A stretch of DNA of 64,000 nt from Xenopus tropicalis (lineage: Eukaryota; Chordata; Amphibia; Anura; Pipidae): contig NC_030681.2 in NCBI RefSeq assembly GCF_000004195.4, positions 139,992,006-140,056,005 on the forward strand, written 5' to 3'. Below the pieces are notes generated by a model, which worked only from the letters and a program-made list of their open reading frames with translations, was not told where the DNA came from and ran no database searches. Within the stretch, counting starts at the first letter, position 1, and the number at the start of each line of letters is the position of its first letter. Positions 22,925 to 36,347 of the stretch are shown piece after piece. The translations under genes and the position numbers were made by a program.

Positions 22925-24047
22925 TGAGAGTGAGTGTAGGACTGGCCAGACTGGGGGTGAGTGAGTGTAGGACAGGCCAGACCGGGGGTGAGTGAGTGTA
23001 GGACAGGCCAGACCGGGGGTGAGTGAGTGTAGGACAGGCCAGACTGGGGGTGAGTGAGTGTAGGACAGGCCAGACCGGGGGTGAGTGAGTGTAGGACTGG
23101 CCAGACTGGGGGTGAGTGAGTGTAGGACAGGCCAGACCGGGGGTGAGTGAGTGTAGGACAGGCCAGACCGGGGGTGAGTGAGTGTAGGACAGGCCAGACC
23201 GGGGGTGAGTGAGTGTAGGACAGGCCAGACCGGGGGTGAGTGAGTGTAGGACAGGCCAGACCGGGGGTGAGTGAGTGTAGGACTGGCCAGACCGGGGGTG
23301 AGTGAGTGTAGGACTGGCCAGACCGGGGGTGAATGAGTGTAGGACTGGCCAGACCGGGGGTGAATGAGTGTAGGACAGGCCAGACCGGGGGTGAGTGAGT
23401 GTAGGACAGGCCAGACTGGGGGTGAGTGAGTGTAGGACTGGCCAGACCACAGGTGAGTGAGTGTAGGACAGGCCAGACCGGGGTTGAGTGAGTGTAGGAC
23501 TGGCCAGACCGGGGGTGAATGAGTGTAGGACTGGCCAGACCAGGGGTGAGTGAGTGTAGGACAGGCCAGACTGGGGGTGAATGAGTGTAGGACAGGCCAG
23601 ACCGGGGGTGAGTGAGTGTAGGACAGGCCAGACTGGGGGTGAGTGAGTGTAGGACTGGCCAGACCACAGGTGAGTGAGTGTAGGACTGGCCAGACCGGGG
23701 GTGAATGAGTGTAGGACTGGCCAGACCGGGGGTGAGTGAGTGTGGGACAGGCCAGACCGGGGGTGAGTGAGTGTGGGACAGGCCAGACCGGGGGTGAGTG
23801 AGTGTAGGACTGGCCAGACCGGGGGTGAGTGAGTGTAGGACAGGCCAGACCGGGGGTGAGTGAGTGTAGGACAGGCCAGACCGGGGGTGAGTGAGTGTAG
23901 GACTGGCCAGACCGGGGGTGAGTGAGTGTAGGACTGGCCAGACCGGGGGTGAGTGAGTGTAGGACAGGCCAGACCGGGGGTGAGTGAGTGTAGGACTGGC
24001 CAGACCGGGGATGAGTGAGTGTAGGACTGGCCAGACCGGGGGTGACT
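22925..24047. repeat. 31-bp minisatellite, about 36 units
   Basis: Unit GTGAGTGAGTGTAGGAC plus WGGCCAGACCGGGG. Because 31 is one more than a multiple of three and the unit has no stop on the minus strand, all three minus-strand frames stay open for over 1 kb, giving an apparent 427-residue protein made of one repeated 31-residue string. No start context, splice sites or non-repeat domain support coding. Confidence 0.97.
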
Positions 24048-25677
24048 GTGACCCAGTTGGGCAGCTTGAATATATTGCAATATATGGACAAACAATCCCT
24101 GTTTTGCTTAGGGGAGGGCATTGCTTGGTAGCTTAATGCATAGAATTTATTAATGCCCTATATATACTGATAATGGGTGAGTGCAGAGGAGCTCTTGTTA
24201 TTGACTTACTATAGTTACTTCTTAAATCTGATTTTTCCTTCACCTTTCCCTCCATCTCCAAACTGAAACTCTTTGGTTTTAGATATAATGCAAAACAAAA
24301 AAAGTCTGCTTTAAAACAAACTAAATGAATCATAGCGGATATGAAACATTACAATTATTTTGGATGTTTTCCCCTTCCCCTAAACTAACAGGCTTAACAG
24401 TTCAGATTTATGAGCTATTCCATAGCAAACAGGCATTTGCCTTTATATTCTACCAGCAATCAACTTATTAAAGATTATTTTTGATAGGTTGCAATTGGTT
24501 TTTGCTCTGGAGCCAACTGGCACCATGTTGTTGTAAATAACTTTGCTGATAAACAGCTATAATGCTTTGTGTTATCCTGGTGTAGTACAACTAAAACAAA
24601 TGCGTACGGCTCTAGGACAATGAATAATTTATTGTGAAAGATGAATAGGATTTTACTTCCTAGCAATACATCATTTGTCACTATATCTAAAGATTACTGT
24701 GTTTTCTAATTTGTAAAATAAAAAAAATACATTAACAAATGGATCTCTATGTTTTGGATGTTGTATATTTATGAAATACACTCTCAGATAGCTACGGCAT
24801 GTGTTTGTTTACAGCAATTTCCTTCACAGAGGAAAGACTGTAGAATTAATCACAGAGAATATATTGTACCACAGGTTGAACAGAGCTATAGAAAAGTTCG
24901 AGAAATATTTGTACTAGAATAAAGCATAAAGCAAAGTTTGACGTATTGCATAAGAGATTTGTCTTTCTTTTCATAGGGTTTTAAAGCTAAACCCTTGGTT
25001 GAGAAAATGGGCAGATGTTTAGTGAGGATATATTGTCGGTATGTGCTGGGTTCATTATGATATGCATTAAAAATATGATTTTTTTGGAACAGAAAACAGA
25101 TGCCGGAAGATCCACTCCAACTGACATATTGCATTTTCAATATAAAAAGCTATTTAGCCAAACATTCATGGCCAATAAAGCAGCAGTTCCTAATGTTGAA
25201 TAATATGTAGCTCTGGTAAAAACGACATTTGTTGAAACTGAATTAGATTGCTATTTTTATGTAGGCTTCAACCTTTTAAAGCTATTTTACTATAATTTGT
25301 CTGAAAAAAATAGTACTCATTTTAATACTATTTAATATCTCTGTTCAGAACAGTACTTTTTCTTTCTGTAAAACTAACTCTGAGAGCTAAAGTATAATGG
25401 GAGGCAAAAGATGGAAATGAAGAGGAAGAGACCCAGAAAGAGGAGGGGGGGGGTTAGCCGGGAAATTAATGAGCCAATAAGTAAAAACAAATTACTGAAT
25501 ATCAATGGTTGAAAGATAAGATATTGCTAAAGTATTCCTCTTGAGCCTTGGCTAATAGCTAATGGGAGATCTTTCCTATCTAAAGAGAAAACTGAGGGAA
25601 GGGCAAGCTCTCTGGTGTAGTAAATTTAAAAAGGTTTATTTAAAAGTAAAATAATGCACTTACAATTTTCAGCATAT
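24048..25677. other. Unique DNA, no gene seen
   Basis: AT-rich. GTGAGTGCAGAGGAGCTCTTGTT near 24177-24199 resembles a piece near 22655, probably a small old repeat. A G9 run lies near 25444. Confidence 0.45.
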
Positions 25678-27795
25678 TACATAGTTACATAGTTACATAT
25701 GATTAAAAAAAGACCAGAGACCATCAAGTTCAACCCTTCCAAGTAAACCCAGCACACACAACCTATACTGACCTATCTATCCATTCACATACAGACCCAC
25801 ACTGACCTATCTATCCACTCACATACAGACCCATACTGACCTATCTATCCATTCACATACAGACCCACACTGACCTATCTATCCACTCACATACAGACCC
25901 ACACTGACCTATCTATCCACTCACATACAGACCCATACTGACCTATCTATCCACTCACATACAGACCCATACTGACCTATCTATCCACTCACATACAGAC
26001 CCACACTGACCTATCCACTCACATACAGACCCATACTGACCTATCTATCCACTCACATACAGACCCACACTGACCTATCTATACACTCACATACAGACCC
26101 ATACTGACCTATCTATCCACTCACATACAGACCCACACTGACCTATCTATACACTCACATACAGACCCATACTGACCTATCTATCCACTCACATACAGAC
26201 CCACACTGACCTATCTATCCACTCACATACAGACCCATACTGACCTATCTATCCACTCACATACAGACCCATACTGACCTATCTATCCACTCACATACAG
26301 ACCCACACTGACCTATCTATACACTCACATACAGACCCACACTGACCTATCTATCCACTCACATACAGACCCATACTGACCTATCTATACACTCACATAC
26401 AGACCCACACTGACCCATCTATCCACTCACATACAGACCCACACTGACCTATCTATCCACTCACATACAGACCCATACTGACCTATCTATACACTCACAT
26501 ACAGACCCACACTGACCTTTCTATACACTCACATACAGACCCATACTGACCTATCTATACACTCACATACAGACCCACACTGACCTATCTATCCAATCAC
26601 ATACAGACCCATACTGACCTATCTATCCACTCACATACAGACCCACACTGACCTATCTATCCACTCACATACAGACCCCCACTGACCTATCTATCCACTC
26701 ACATACAGACCCACACTGACCTATCTATCCACTCACATACAGACCCATACTGACCTATCTATACACTCACATACAGACCCACACTGACCTTTCTATACAC
26801 TCACATACAGACCCATACTGACCTATCTATACACTCACATACAGACCCACACTGACCTATCTATCCAATCACATACAGACCCATACTGACCTATCTATCC
26901 ACTCACATACAGACCCACACTGACCTATCTATCCACTCACATACAGACCCATACTGACCTATCCACTCACATACAGACCCATACTGACCTATCTATCCAC
27001 TCACATACAGACCCATACTGACCTATCTATACACTCACATACAGACCCACACTGACCTATCTATCCAATCACATACAGACCCATACTGACCTATCTATCC
27101 ACTCACATACAGACCCACACTGACCTATCTATCCACTCACATACAGACCCATACTGACCTATCCACTCACATACAGACCCATACTGACCTATCTATCCAC
27201 TCACATACAGACCCATACTGACCTATCTATACACTCACATACAGACCCACACTGACCTATCTATCCACTCACATACAGACCCATACTGACCTATCTATCC
27301 ACTCACATACAGACCCACACTGACCTATCTATCCACTCACATACAGACCCACACTGACCTATCTATACACTCACATACAGGCCCACACTGACCTATCTAT
27401 ACACTCACATACAGGCCCACACTGACCTATCTATCCACTCACATACAGACCCACACTGACCTATCTATCCACTCACATACAGACCCACACTGACCTATCT
27501 ATCCACTCACATACAGACCCATACTGACCTATCTATACACTCACATACAGACCCATACTGACCTATCCACTCACATACAGACCCACACTGACCTATCTAT
27601 CCACTCACATACAGACCCACACTGACCTATCTATCCACTCACATACAGACCCACACTGACCTATCTATACACTCACATACAGACCCATACTGACCTATCC
27701 ACTCACATACAGACCCATACTGACCGTACTGACTGATTGTACAGCGCTTCCGAATATGTTGGCGCTTTAGAAATAAATGTTAATAATAATAATTT
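25678..27795 (+). mobile_element. Retroelement-like sequence expanded by a 34-bp tandem array
   Basis: The left part (25678-25749) holds ACATAGTTACATAGTTACAT and CATCAAGTTCAACCCTTCCA, a common vertebrate interspersed repeat. The right part (27733-27795) holds TGTACAGCGCTTCC, TTGGCGCTTTAGAAATAAAT and a TAA-rich tail, like a non-LTR 3' end. The array fills the middle. Confidence 0.6.
25750..27722. repeat. 34-bp minisatellite, about 58 units
   Basis: Unit CCCAYACTGACCTATCTATC plus CACTCACATACAGA. Some units lack CTAT and are 30 bp. Variants (ATACACTC, CCAATC, CTTTCTATAC) recur in the same order at about 26460-26640 and 26730-26900, so blocks of several units were duplicated. Confidence 0.97.
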
Positions 27796-28795
27796 CCAGC
27801 GTTACTGGGGTTTGGTGTGTGAGTGACAGGTGCGCCCAATTCTGTTGCCGCAAATGCTCTGCGCCTATTGATGCTAATAGCCAAATTCAAAATTCCTCAC
27901 TGACTTGGGCTAGCTAATACTATGGATTGAATCTCCCACCAAACTCTGTTACTCCTCTGTTTGAAGCATTACTTCTTATCTTCCATTTAAATTTTTTTAT
28001 TCCTATGTATCTTACCCAGGCCCTGGAATCCTCTGTCCCTCGTTACTTCCCAACAAGCACAGTGTCAGAGTTGCAGTTAATACAAATGTCCCCCCCAATT
28101 GTGTCTTATCCAATAAAACCTGCCCTTTCTTACTGATTCCATTTCTATTTAATTACACATTATATTTTGCAAACAGGAACATTTTCTTGTTTCAAGCCTG
28201 GGAATTATTAAACACAAAAGTAAATATATCAAAATCCCATAAAATAAAAAATGAAAACCAATTACTTTATTGTATTGTAACTTTTCCACATTTACCCAGA
28301 AAATAGCACAGAATTTGTACCCACTTCTCTCCTATCTTACATTTTGCAGAAAGTAGAATTATTACAGACCTAATTGACAATTAAAGATTCAACTTTTATT
28401 TTTTACTGAGACACTTCACCCAAAGTCCTCATATCACGCCTGTATTATGCGAGAATACAAACAAGCCATATGGCAAATATTAATTTAGTTAATTTATTAA
28501 AAATGTAATTTGCAAGGGACCAATTGTTTTAGACTTGTCTCTGTATGGTTTTGAATATCTATCAAAATATTTATTATTGTCAAAGCCTTCAAGGATTTAT
28601 TATCCAAGACCATTCAAAAGAACAACTGATCTGGGATGTTAAATCCCATAGCAGGATATGGGCAAAAATAAAATGGTTTAATTTATTCCATGTTGATTTG
28701 ATTATTATTGATTATGGAAGTCCAGTTGAATTTGGTAACAATCCAATTGATTGCGAATCCGTAATTGCATTTATAAATTCCAGTTTTCAATTATT
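27796..28795. other. Unique DNA, no gene seen
   Basis: AT-rich; no motif or repeat recognised. Confidence 0.45.
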
Positions 28796-28915
28796 AATGA
28801 TGGGCGAATTTTTTTGTCATGCATGGATTTGCCTAAAGTTGGGCATGGAAATGTAGCGGTCACATAAAAATAGGCACGGTCGCGTAAAATTGGCTGTGGT
28901 CGCGCCAAAACTAAA
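28796..28915. mobile_element. hAT MITE family B fragment
   Basis: AATGATGGGCGAATTTTTTT and GTCGCGTAAAATTGGC, GTCGCGCCAAAA are family B strings; only one end is present. Confidence 0.55.
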
Positions 28916-28984
28916 AACATTACTCAATAATAAACAATGACAATATATACAAAAAAAATACAGTTTCTTTATAGCCTTAATGTT

Positions 28985-29623
28985 ATTGATATGACCTGCT
29001 ATCCAGAATGCTCGGGACCTGGGGTTTTCCGGATAATGGATCTTTCTGTAATCTGGATCTCCATAACTTAAGAATAAACCCAATAGGGCTGTTCTGCCCC
29101 AATAAGGGGTAATTATATCTTAGTTGGGATCAAGTACAGGTACTGTTTTATTATTATAGAGAAAAGGGAATCATTTAACCATGAAATAAACCCAATAGGA
29201 CTGTTCTGCCCCCAATAAGGGGTAATTATATCTTAGTTGGGATCAAGTACAGGTACTGTTTTATTATTACAGAGAAAAGGGAATCATTTAACCATTAAAT
29301 AAACCCAATAGGGCTGTTCTGCCCCAATAAGGGGTAATTATATCTTAGTTGGGATCAAGTACAGGTACTGTTTTATTATTACAGAGAAAATGGAATCATT
29401 TAACCATGAAATAAACCCAATAGGGCTGTTCTGCCCCCAATAAGGGGTAATTATATCTTAGTTGGGATCAAGTACAGGTACTGTTTTATTAATACAGGCA
29501 AAAAGGAAATCATTTTATGAAATTAAAATTTTTTGCTTATAATGGAGTCTTTGGTAGATGGCCTTTCTGTAATTCGGAGCTTTCTGGATAACGGGTTTCT
29601 GGATAAGGGATCCCCATACCTGT
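28985..29623 (+). mobile_element. 113-bp-unit element, 4 units
   Basis: The left end is decayed (ATGACCTGCTATCC for the usual ACAGGTATGGG); the right end is GGATCCCCATACCTGT. Four units lie between. Confidence 0.85.
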
Positions 29624-30344
29624 ACATTCATTTCAATTCCACCCTTTTTTGTAATGGCAGCTTTGGTCTGGGTTTCATGCATGCAAAAGCTCACAAATTC
29701 AAAGATACAAAGGAATTATATATAACATGTTTATTGAAGATAATTATTAAACAATTAACTGACCCAAATGGGTTCCATAGTCTCACTCCCTTTTGCACAA
29801 AGTGCAGCCTTGTCTGCCAGATTCCTTTTCCTGATAAATAGCTACAGTATCAGTAGGTGAGGCAGACATTTGGCAGCACATTTGCTTTTACACATTATTG
29901 TTTAGACACTTTCTATCAGTAGGTGACCCTACCTCCTCCCACTCCTTATTTTTAAATTCTGACATTTGATTTATTAATAGCCGTCTGTTCTTACATACAG
30001 GAGCTGGAACATTCCTGTTTGCGAGGATTGAAGCCAGCAATACATATTTAAAAAACATGATCTGACAATACGTAACAGGATATATGGTAACACTGAGAAT
30101 GATTTATTTCATCATTAAAAGCAACTTTTTGGAAAGATAAACAACAAATGATAAATAACGAGGAGCCAAAAGGTGACTAATTATTAACTGTAACATAAAA
30201 CAGGTTCTTAACAAAGATTAATCTTTCAGAAGGTTTATTTGGCGTGGAGATAACTCATTAGTTTACTAATTTGTATTCGCTCTGTTGTGGCAAAATGCTC
30301 CTCTTTATCTAATAAGGATATTTCTGATCTGCTTTCCAAAGGAC
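29624..30344. other. Unique DNA, no gene seen
   Basis: AT-rich; nothing recognised. Confidence 0.45.
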
Positions 30345-30801
30345 CTGTAAAGTAAGCTTTATCAGAAAGGTCTATGTAAATACAGCCATAAGCATAAGTC
30401 CTCTATCAAAAGAAACACAGGATTTCTTGTCTTCTTTTCTTCTTTTGTGTTAACAAGTTCTTCTGTGTCAGACTTCCTCTCTCACAAAAATCCTTCATTC
30501 CAGGGCCCCAGTCTGCACAGCTCTCTCCTCTCTCTTGCTCCCCCCTCCCAAAAAAATTCATAAAACTCCCTCTCCCCTCCATTAGTTGGGGGTAATCTGA
30601 GCTATAACGGTTAGAGCTGCACCAGGAAGCTATGTAGACCGAGCTAAAATGGCAGCTGCAATCTTAAACAAACAGAGGGAGCTTCTAGGGCTCTTTACTC
30701 AGATGTGGTAAAGCTTTCTGCAGAATAAATATAGTGTTCTAGGTGGCAATAATGTGGCAAATCTATTGGCAGCAAAATGCCAAAATGCCTTTCCTTCTCC
30801 T
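30345..30801. mobile_element. T2-type MITE, second copy, one end decayed
   Basis: Right end GCCTTTCCTTCTCCT followed by TTAA (30802-30805). It matches 10725-11198 in reverse (GCTTTATCAGAAAGGTCTA, TGAGCTATAACGG, TAGAGCTGC, AATGTGGCAAATCTATTGGC). The left terminus is mutated. Confidence 0.75.
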
Positions 30802-30805
30802 TTAA

Positions 30806-31316
30806 AGATTTCACCCCAACAGAGATCTTTAATCTTCTTTCTTTAAAAGGATAATCTTTCTACCCTTATACTTCTTTGTTTTAGGTTGGCCCCTTTCTAG
30901 TTAAGAATAGTAGTTGGTCTCCCAGTGTGCCAGGGCCCTAGTGTGTCTTGCAATTGCAGTCTGCTTAGATGTAGTTTGGTATTGGCTAAATTTGAGTATT
31001 TTTTGCAGGATTCACATTTGACAGAATTGTTAGCTTGTAGATCCAGTCTTCTGATGACACTGACACTTTTTCACATTAGGCCAATCTGAAAATAATACTT
31101 TTTATATTATGACCTACACGGGGTTATTATTACAGGTGTCTTTTCCACTCTCCAACCTGAATCCCCTGCCATTGCTTGTAAAGCCAGCATGATAACCCTC
31201 AGCATCTAATGAACCTATGTTCCCTGTGGTTCTTCAACTTGCTATGACTTCTATAAATCTATATCAGATGTTTAGAAGACGACAATGAAATATTATTTAT
31301 ATGTCTAGTGCAGGAC
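30806..31316. other. Unique DNA, no gene seen
   Basis: Nothing recognised. Confidence 0.45.
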
Positions 31317-31598
31317 CAGGGATCCCCAACCTTTTCAACTTGTGAGCCATACTCAGATGTAAAAAGTGTTGGGGAGCCACACAGGCATGAAAGAGTTCTT
31401 TGAGGAATGCTAAATAAGGGCTGTGATTGGCTATTTGGTAGCCCCATGTGACTCCTGGCCTGCAGGAGGTTCTGCTTGGGGTAAAACTGTCTCTGGGCTT
31501 CCAAAACTTGTCTCCAAGCCAGAAATGTAAAAATGGCACCTACTTTGAGGCCATTGGGAGCAACATCATAGGGGGTGGTGAGAAACATGTTGTCACTA
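31317..31598 (+). mobile_element. hAT MITE, family A, 3'-deleted copy
   Basis: Starts CAGGGATCCCCAACC. It parallels 145-449 (AAATAAGGGCTGTGATTGGC, GTGACTCCTGGCCTGCAGGA) but lacks about 22 bp before the right end, which reads TCACTAG. Target duplication unclear. Confidence 0.75.
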
Positions 31599-32352
31599 GT
31601 CTAGGCCATTCCAAAAACTGCAGTAGCACCTTCTAGTCACAAGGGTACACTTTAACATGCCATACCCGACTTGGAGTGCAGTTCTCTTCAACCCTATGAA
31701 CTGTGCCCTATGGTGGAACAAGCAGGGATAGTTCCTAGCAGCAGAATCATGATGCAGCCTGCATGACAATCTTTAGAATGTAATTATATACATGAAAATA
31801 GTGAAAACATAATAGTAATGGGCTACACTTCATTAGCCCTCTCCATGTTACACTAAAATGTATTCCTTATTGAACATGTGTCAGTGTCACTTTAATTGAT
31901 CATCTAAACTAAGAGGCCTTCATGTTGTATATATATATATATATATATAACTAATGTGATCTCATGTTTTATTCAGATGTACTATGGCACAAACATCATT
32001 TATTTGACATAACTACAAAACTGCTGGTATAAAAATACATCTGTCATTCATCTGATTGCTTGAGGAATATGAATTCCCTAGTATAATACGGGATGCTTTG
32101 GCATTTATGATCAAAATTAAAGATGTGGTCAACTTTAAAAGGGTCCGGGAAGCAAATTAAGGCTTTCAATAAATCCATCTGGTCAGCAATGCCTCCACAG
32201 TGTGTCATTTTAAAATAGATAGTATATTTAACCACCAAAGGGGTCAATGGATGTTAATCATTAATTATTTATTTATTTATTAATACTTTCTGGGACAATA
32301 TCTCACTATTGTTTTATACCTACAGACAATAAAACATATTAGTAATATATAT
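31599..32352. other. Unique DNA with an (AT)n microsatellite
   Basis: TA dinucleotides run at 31928-31949; otherwise nothing recognised. Confidence 0.5.
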
Positions 32353-32430
32353 TAGTGATGAGTGAATCTGTCCCATTTTACTTCAGCATAAAAACTGCGA
32401 AAAATTCACGAAACGCATTATACATTGAAC
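32353..32430. mobile_element. hAT MITE family B fragment
   Basis: TAGTGATGAGTGAATCTGTC at the left end, then AAATTCACGAAACGCATT; no right end. Confidence 0.6.
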
Positions 32431-32996
32431 AATGAACTTTTAGGGCTACTGGGTGATCCCCGAGTTTGTTTGGATCCTTGTTAGATTGATATAAATATGT
32501 ATTCTTTTGCCAACACAGCTGAATGTTCTGTGTAATTCATTAACCCAGTCAAAAGAATACCTGCTTTATTAAATTAAATCACAAGATATATGGAGGCATT
32601 GCACTAGGGAGGGCACAACACAAATATTTCTCAGGTGTTTTATCAATTAATGTGTTGTTTTTATCAGTTTTTAACAAAGTTTAAAAAGTTTAATCAAAAT
32701 TTCATGATAATTATCATAGACATTATATACATTGTTAACTACTGGCCTTTTGGTTTTCCTGAAAATGTTTACTTTACCATATATATATATTATTTGTAGG
32801 GTACCTGGCAGGAACACTTTGGGGGTTAACACCTCTGCCCTTGTGTGAGCCCCTGATTTAGTGAGGGGGTCTAATGAACCTCGTATAAGAACATAAAACT
32901 ACAATGACCAAAAAGAACCAGGACCACCAAGGCTAAGACAGGGGATCTAGTGAGTTCCGATGGGAGCAGGACAACAGTCCTAAGAGAGGTCCAGGA
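32431..32996. other. Unique DNA, no gene seen
   Basis: AT-rich; short TA run near 32780. Confidence 0.45.
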
Positions 32997-33175
32997 TAGT
33001 GATGAGCAAATCTGTCCAGTGTTGCTTTGCCGAAAAATTCACAAAACGTCAGGAAAATTCGTGAAACGGTGAAAAATCCTATTTTGTCACAACCGCAATT
33101 TTTTTGACATGTTGATGCATTTTTTGCTGCAAAGTTTCGCTAAACAATTCACCAATGACGAAATGCGGAACTTTG
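32997..33175. mobile_element. hAT MITE family B fragment
   Basis: TAGTGATGAGCAAATCTGTC, then AAAATTCACAAAACGTC and AATTCACCAATGACGAAATG; right end not found. Confidence 0.6.
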
Positions 33176-34377
33176 CTGCTTGTAAACATATATTTTCATA
33201 TCTGAACCTTCTGAAAGAAGAGCACGCACCGTTGATCCCAGGGTGTTTGGCAATTTGCAGTAATGGGCTAACATGAAGCCAATTTGCCGAGGAGTCTGTT
33301 TGATAACAGTTTTTGGCTACACAGCCTTCCTTGGCACCGTGCAATGGTTTAGAATGAAAAGTCACAGATTTAGCAATGAGCTGTGAATATGTAGGAAATG
33401 TAGGTGCGGTGTCCTGCAGCAGCAGCTGGGGTGTTAATTCCAACACAGTAATTAATGAGCATTACAAGGCAGCGCTGAGACAGCTGGGAATCAATAAGAT
33501 AGATAGTCTAGGTTAAGTTCCAGGTATCCTGATCCAAACTGAAAATGCCCTCGTCCCTCATTTCCTCCTCTGTGCTGATTATTTTGCTATAACCGGGCCA
33601 GGTCTGGCAGTGGCTATTGGACACATCTCTGTTGCCTGTCCCATACATCAGCCTGTCGACTGGACCTATGGAATCTTTCTGCTTTCTCCGAACCTTTGTA
33701 TTTAAGAGTCTTATAAATTTCTGTCACCTAACCTGACTCTCATTGGTCTCATTACACTAGAACTTCATAAATTGTTTCCCATTAATTGGCCAGGGCTATT
33801 TTTCATTGTCGAGTACTTTTTTTGGTCTCAGCTTTTGGCTCATTGCATCTGTCTGTTTATGAGAGACATCTTGAGCTGCCTGCACTGAATGTCTGAGCTG
33901 CGCAAAGCTCTTTTTTATTTTTCTACAATAGCTCAGACACCAGGGAACATAATCATTTACTTAATGGAGAGTAGGACAAGTTTTTGGAATTAACTTTGCA
34001 CTGGCAAACATTCACATTTTTTCACAAGGCGAAGTTTCTCTAGGGCAAAACTGTATATTTGTCAATTTACCAAGAACACAAGAGCAACTTTTTTGGCAAA
34101 GAGAACTTTCTCCAGGTTCAAGTAAGTGAACTACCATTATAAAGGTAGAAATGACACTTTTCCATTTCATTATATTTGTCAAAAGACTGGAATTATATGA
34201 AGCAAACATTAGCCAGGTTTAAATTCTTTATCACACTAAACATGGAGAAAAGAAAGAAAATAATGGAGCAAGATAGCAGCTCCCAATAGGTATCAGAATA
34301 GCACTCAATAGTAAGACATCCAAGTCTGGCTTGGGACTCCTCCGGTTACATGGGAGTAGGAGAAACAATAGGTTAGC
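33176..34377. other. Unique DNA, no gene seen
   Basis: Base composition is more mixed than its surroundings. No exon with credible borders was found, nor any known motif in its open frames. Confidence 0.4.
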
Positions 34378-34530
34378 TGAAAGCAGTTCTAATGTGTAGC
34401 ACTGGCTCCTTCTGAAAGCTCAGACTCAGGCACAATGCACTGAGATGGCGCCTACATACCTACAGTATATTACAGCTACAAATACATTTGTTGGTTCAAG
34501 AATAACATTTTAAATGGTAGAGTGAATTAT
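34378..34530. mobile_element. Fragment of the TTAA element seen complete at 53081-54350
   Basis: Runs parallel to 54140-54290 (AAAGCAGTTCTAATGTGTAG, CACTGAGATGGCGCCTACA, TTGGTTCAAGAATAACATTT). Confidence 0.75.
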
Positions 34531-35582
34531 TTGTAAACAGTGGCCGGTGCCCACTGAGTTTTTTCTGGTGCACTGCCAGCCAAGTCTTACCCTGAATATC
34601 AGTTACCTGCCAAGTAGTTGAGTGTGAGTATGTCTAACATAACTTCTAGTAACCTGATCAAAACAAATTGCTCATTGGTTTCTAGAGAGTTGGTAAAAAT
34701 TAGCCAGGCTACTAGGCCAGGCTGACATTGGGCTTTGAGTACAGTTGCTCAGGGTACAGTACTGTGTACAATCAGACATGCTATAAAAGATTATGACGAT
34801 CAATTAGAATGTTTCTGGCTAGCATTAAGAGAGAGAGCTTTACAATTTGCTTAAGATGAAACCGACTGTAGTAAAACCAAATATACTGTATTAATAACCT
34901 TAAGCCATGTTATATCAGTCTATCGGAAAAGTACATCTGAAATGAGGGCAACTAATGTTACTGCAGGGAAAGTCTGATAGCGCTGAAAATTCCCATCTTC
35001 CAACTGTTTATTGGCAGGCATTCCATTCCGTTGCTTAACGTACAGCCCAGCATGCAGTCTCTCCTACTTATGCAGGTTCCAATCCTTCTAATATCTTGAA
35101 AGCTGGAAGTTATGAAAAACATTGTTTGCACAGCATTATATTAATCTGAAATTCCATTACAGCTGGAAAATGACAAATTTATTCAATGATAAAATGAAAC
35201 TCATTTTAGATTATGTGCCACCAAGGAATCGCTAGAGCTATGGATACGCTGCACTTTGGGAGACAATGCTTTAATGCATTTATCTTATTATGCCATGGCT
35301 TCTGGGAGCAAACAAACCTCGAAAATACAGATAGTCCCGGAGATAAGGCAGAACATGGTGAAAAATACCATTCTATTAGTCTGTAAAATTGCTGGGTGAA
35401 GGATATTGTATATTACAGCTAATATGTGAAATCCATTTTAATTAAAGGAAACAATATCCCCCTTGGTTTAGCAGAAATCAAAGGGCAAATTTACAAAAGG
35501 GTCTATTTAGTTTTACACCAAATCTTATACAAAATGGCACTGGAAACTGGCATTAAGTTTAGCAAGCTTGTGTATAACTTGT
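34531..35582. other. Unique DNA, no gene seen
   Basis: Nothing recognised. Confidence 0.4.
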
Positions 35583-36347
35583 ACAGGTATAGGAGAATGC
35601 TTGGAACCAAGGGTATTCCGGATAAGATATCTGTCTGTAATTTGGATATTCATTGTCTACTAAAAAAATTAATAAAACATTAATTAAACCCAATAGGGCT
35701 GTTCTGCCCCCAAAAGGGGTAATTATATCTTAGTTGGGATCAAGTACAGGTACTGTTTTATTATTACAGAGAAAAGGGAATCATTTAACCATGAAATAAA
35801 CCCAATAGGGCTGTTCTGCCCCCAATAAGGGGTAATTATATCTTAGTTGGGATCAAGTACAGGTACTGTTTTATTATTACAGAGAAAAGGGAATCATTTA
35901 ACCATGAAATAAACCCAATAGGGCTGTTCTGCCCCCAATAAGGGGTAATTATATCTTAGTTGGGATCAAGTACAGGTACTGTTTTATTATTACAGAGAAA
36001 AGGGAATCATTTAACCATGAAATAAACCCAATAGGGCTGTTCTGCCCCCAATTAGGGGTAATTATATGTTAGTTGGGATCAAGTACAGGTACTGTTTTAT
36101 TATTACAGAGAAAAGGGAATCATTTAGCCATTAAATAAACCCAATAGGGCTGTTCTGCCCCCAATAAGGGGTAATTATATCTTAGTTGGGATCAAGTACA
36201 AGGTACTGTTTTATTATTATAGAGAAAAAAGAAATAATTTTTAAAAATTAGAATTATTTGCTTATAAAAGACTCTATGGGAAAAGGCCTTTACGTAATTC
36301 GGAACTTTCTGGATAATGGGTTTCCGGATAAGGGGTCCTATACCTGT
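35583..36347 (+). mobile_element. 113-bp-unit element, 5 units
   Basis: Starts ACAGGTATAGGAG (decayed) and ends GGGTCCTATACCTGT. Confidence 0.87.

Noticed and set aside
22838..24121. 427-residue minus-strand open frame and its 391- and 251-residue partners
   Set aside because: All are the same 31-bp repeat read in three frames; there is no unique domain and no start or splice context.
25750..27722. CRISPR-like array
   Set aside because: Units are head-to-tail without unique spacers, and the genome is clearly that of a vertebrate.
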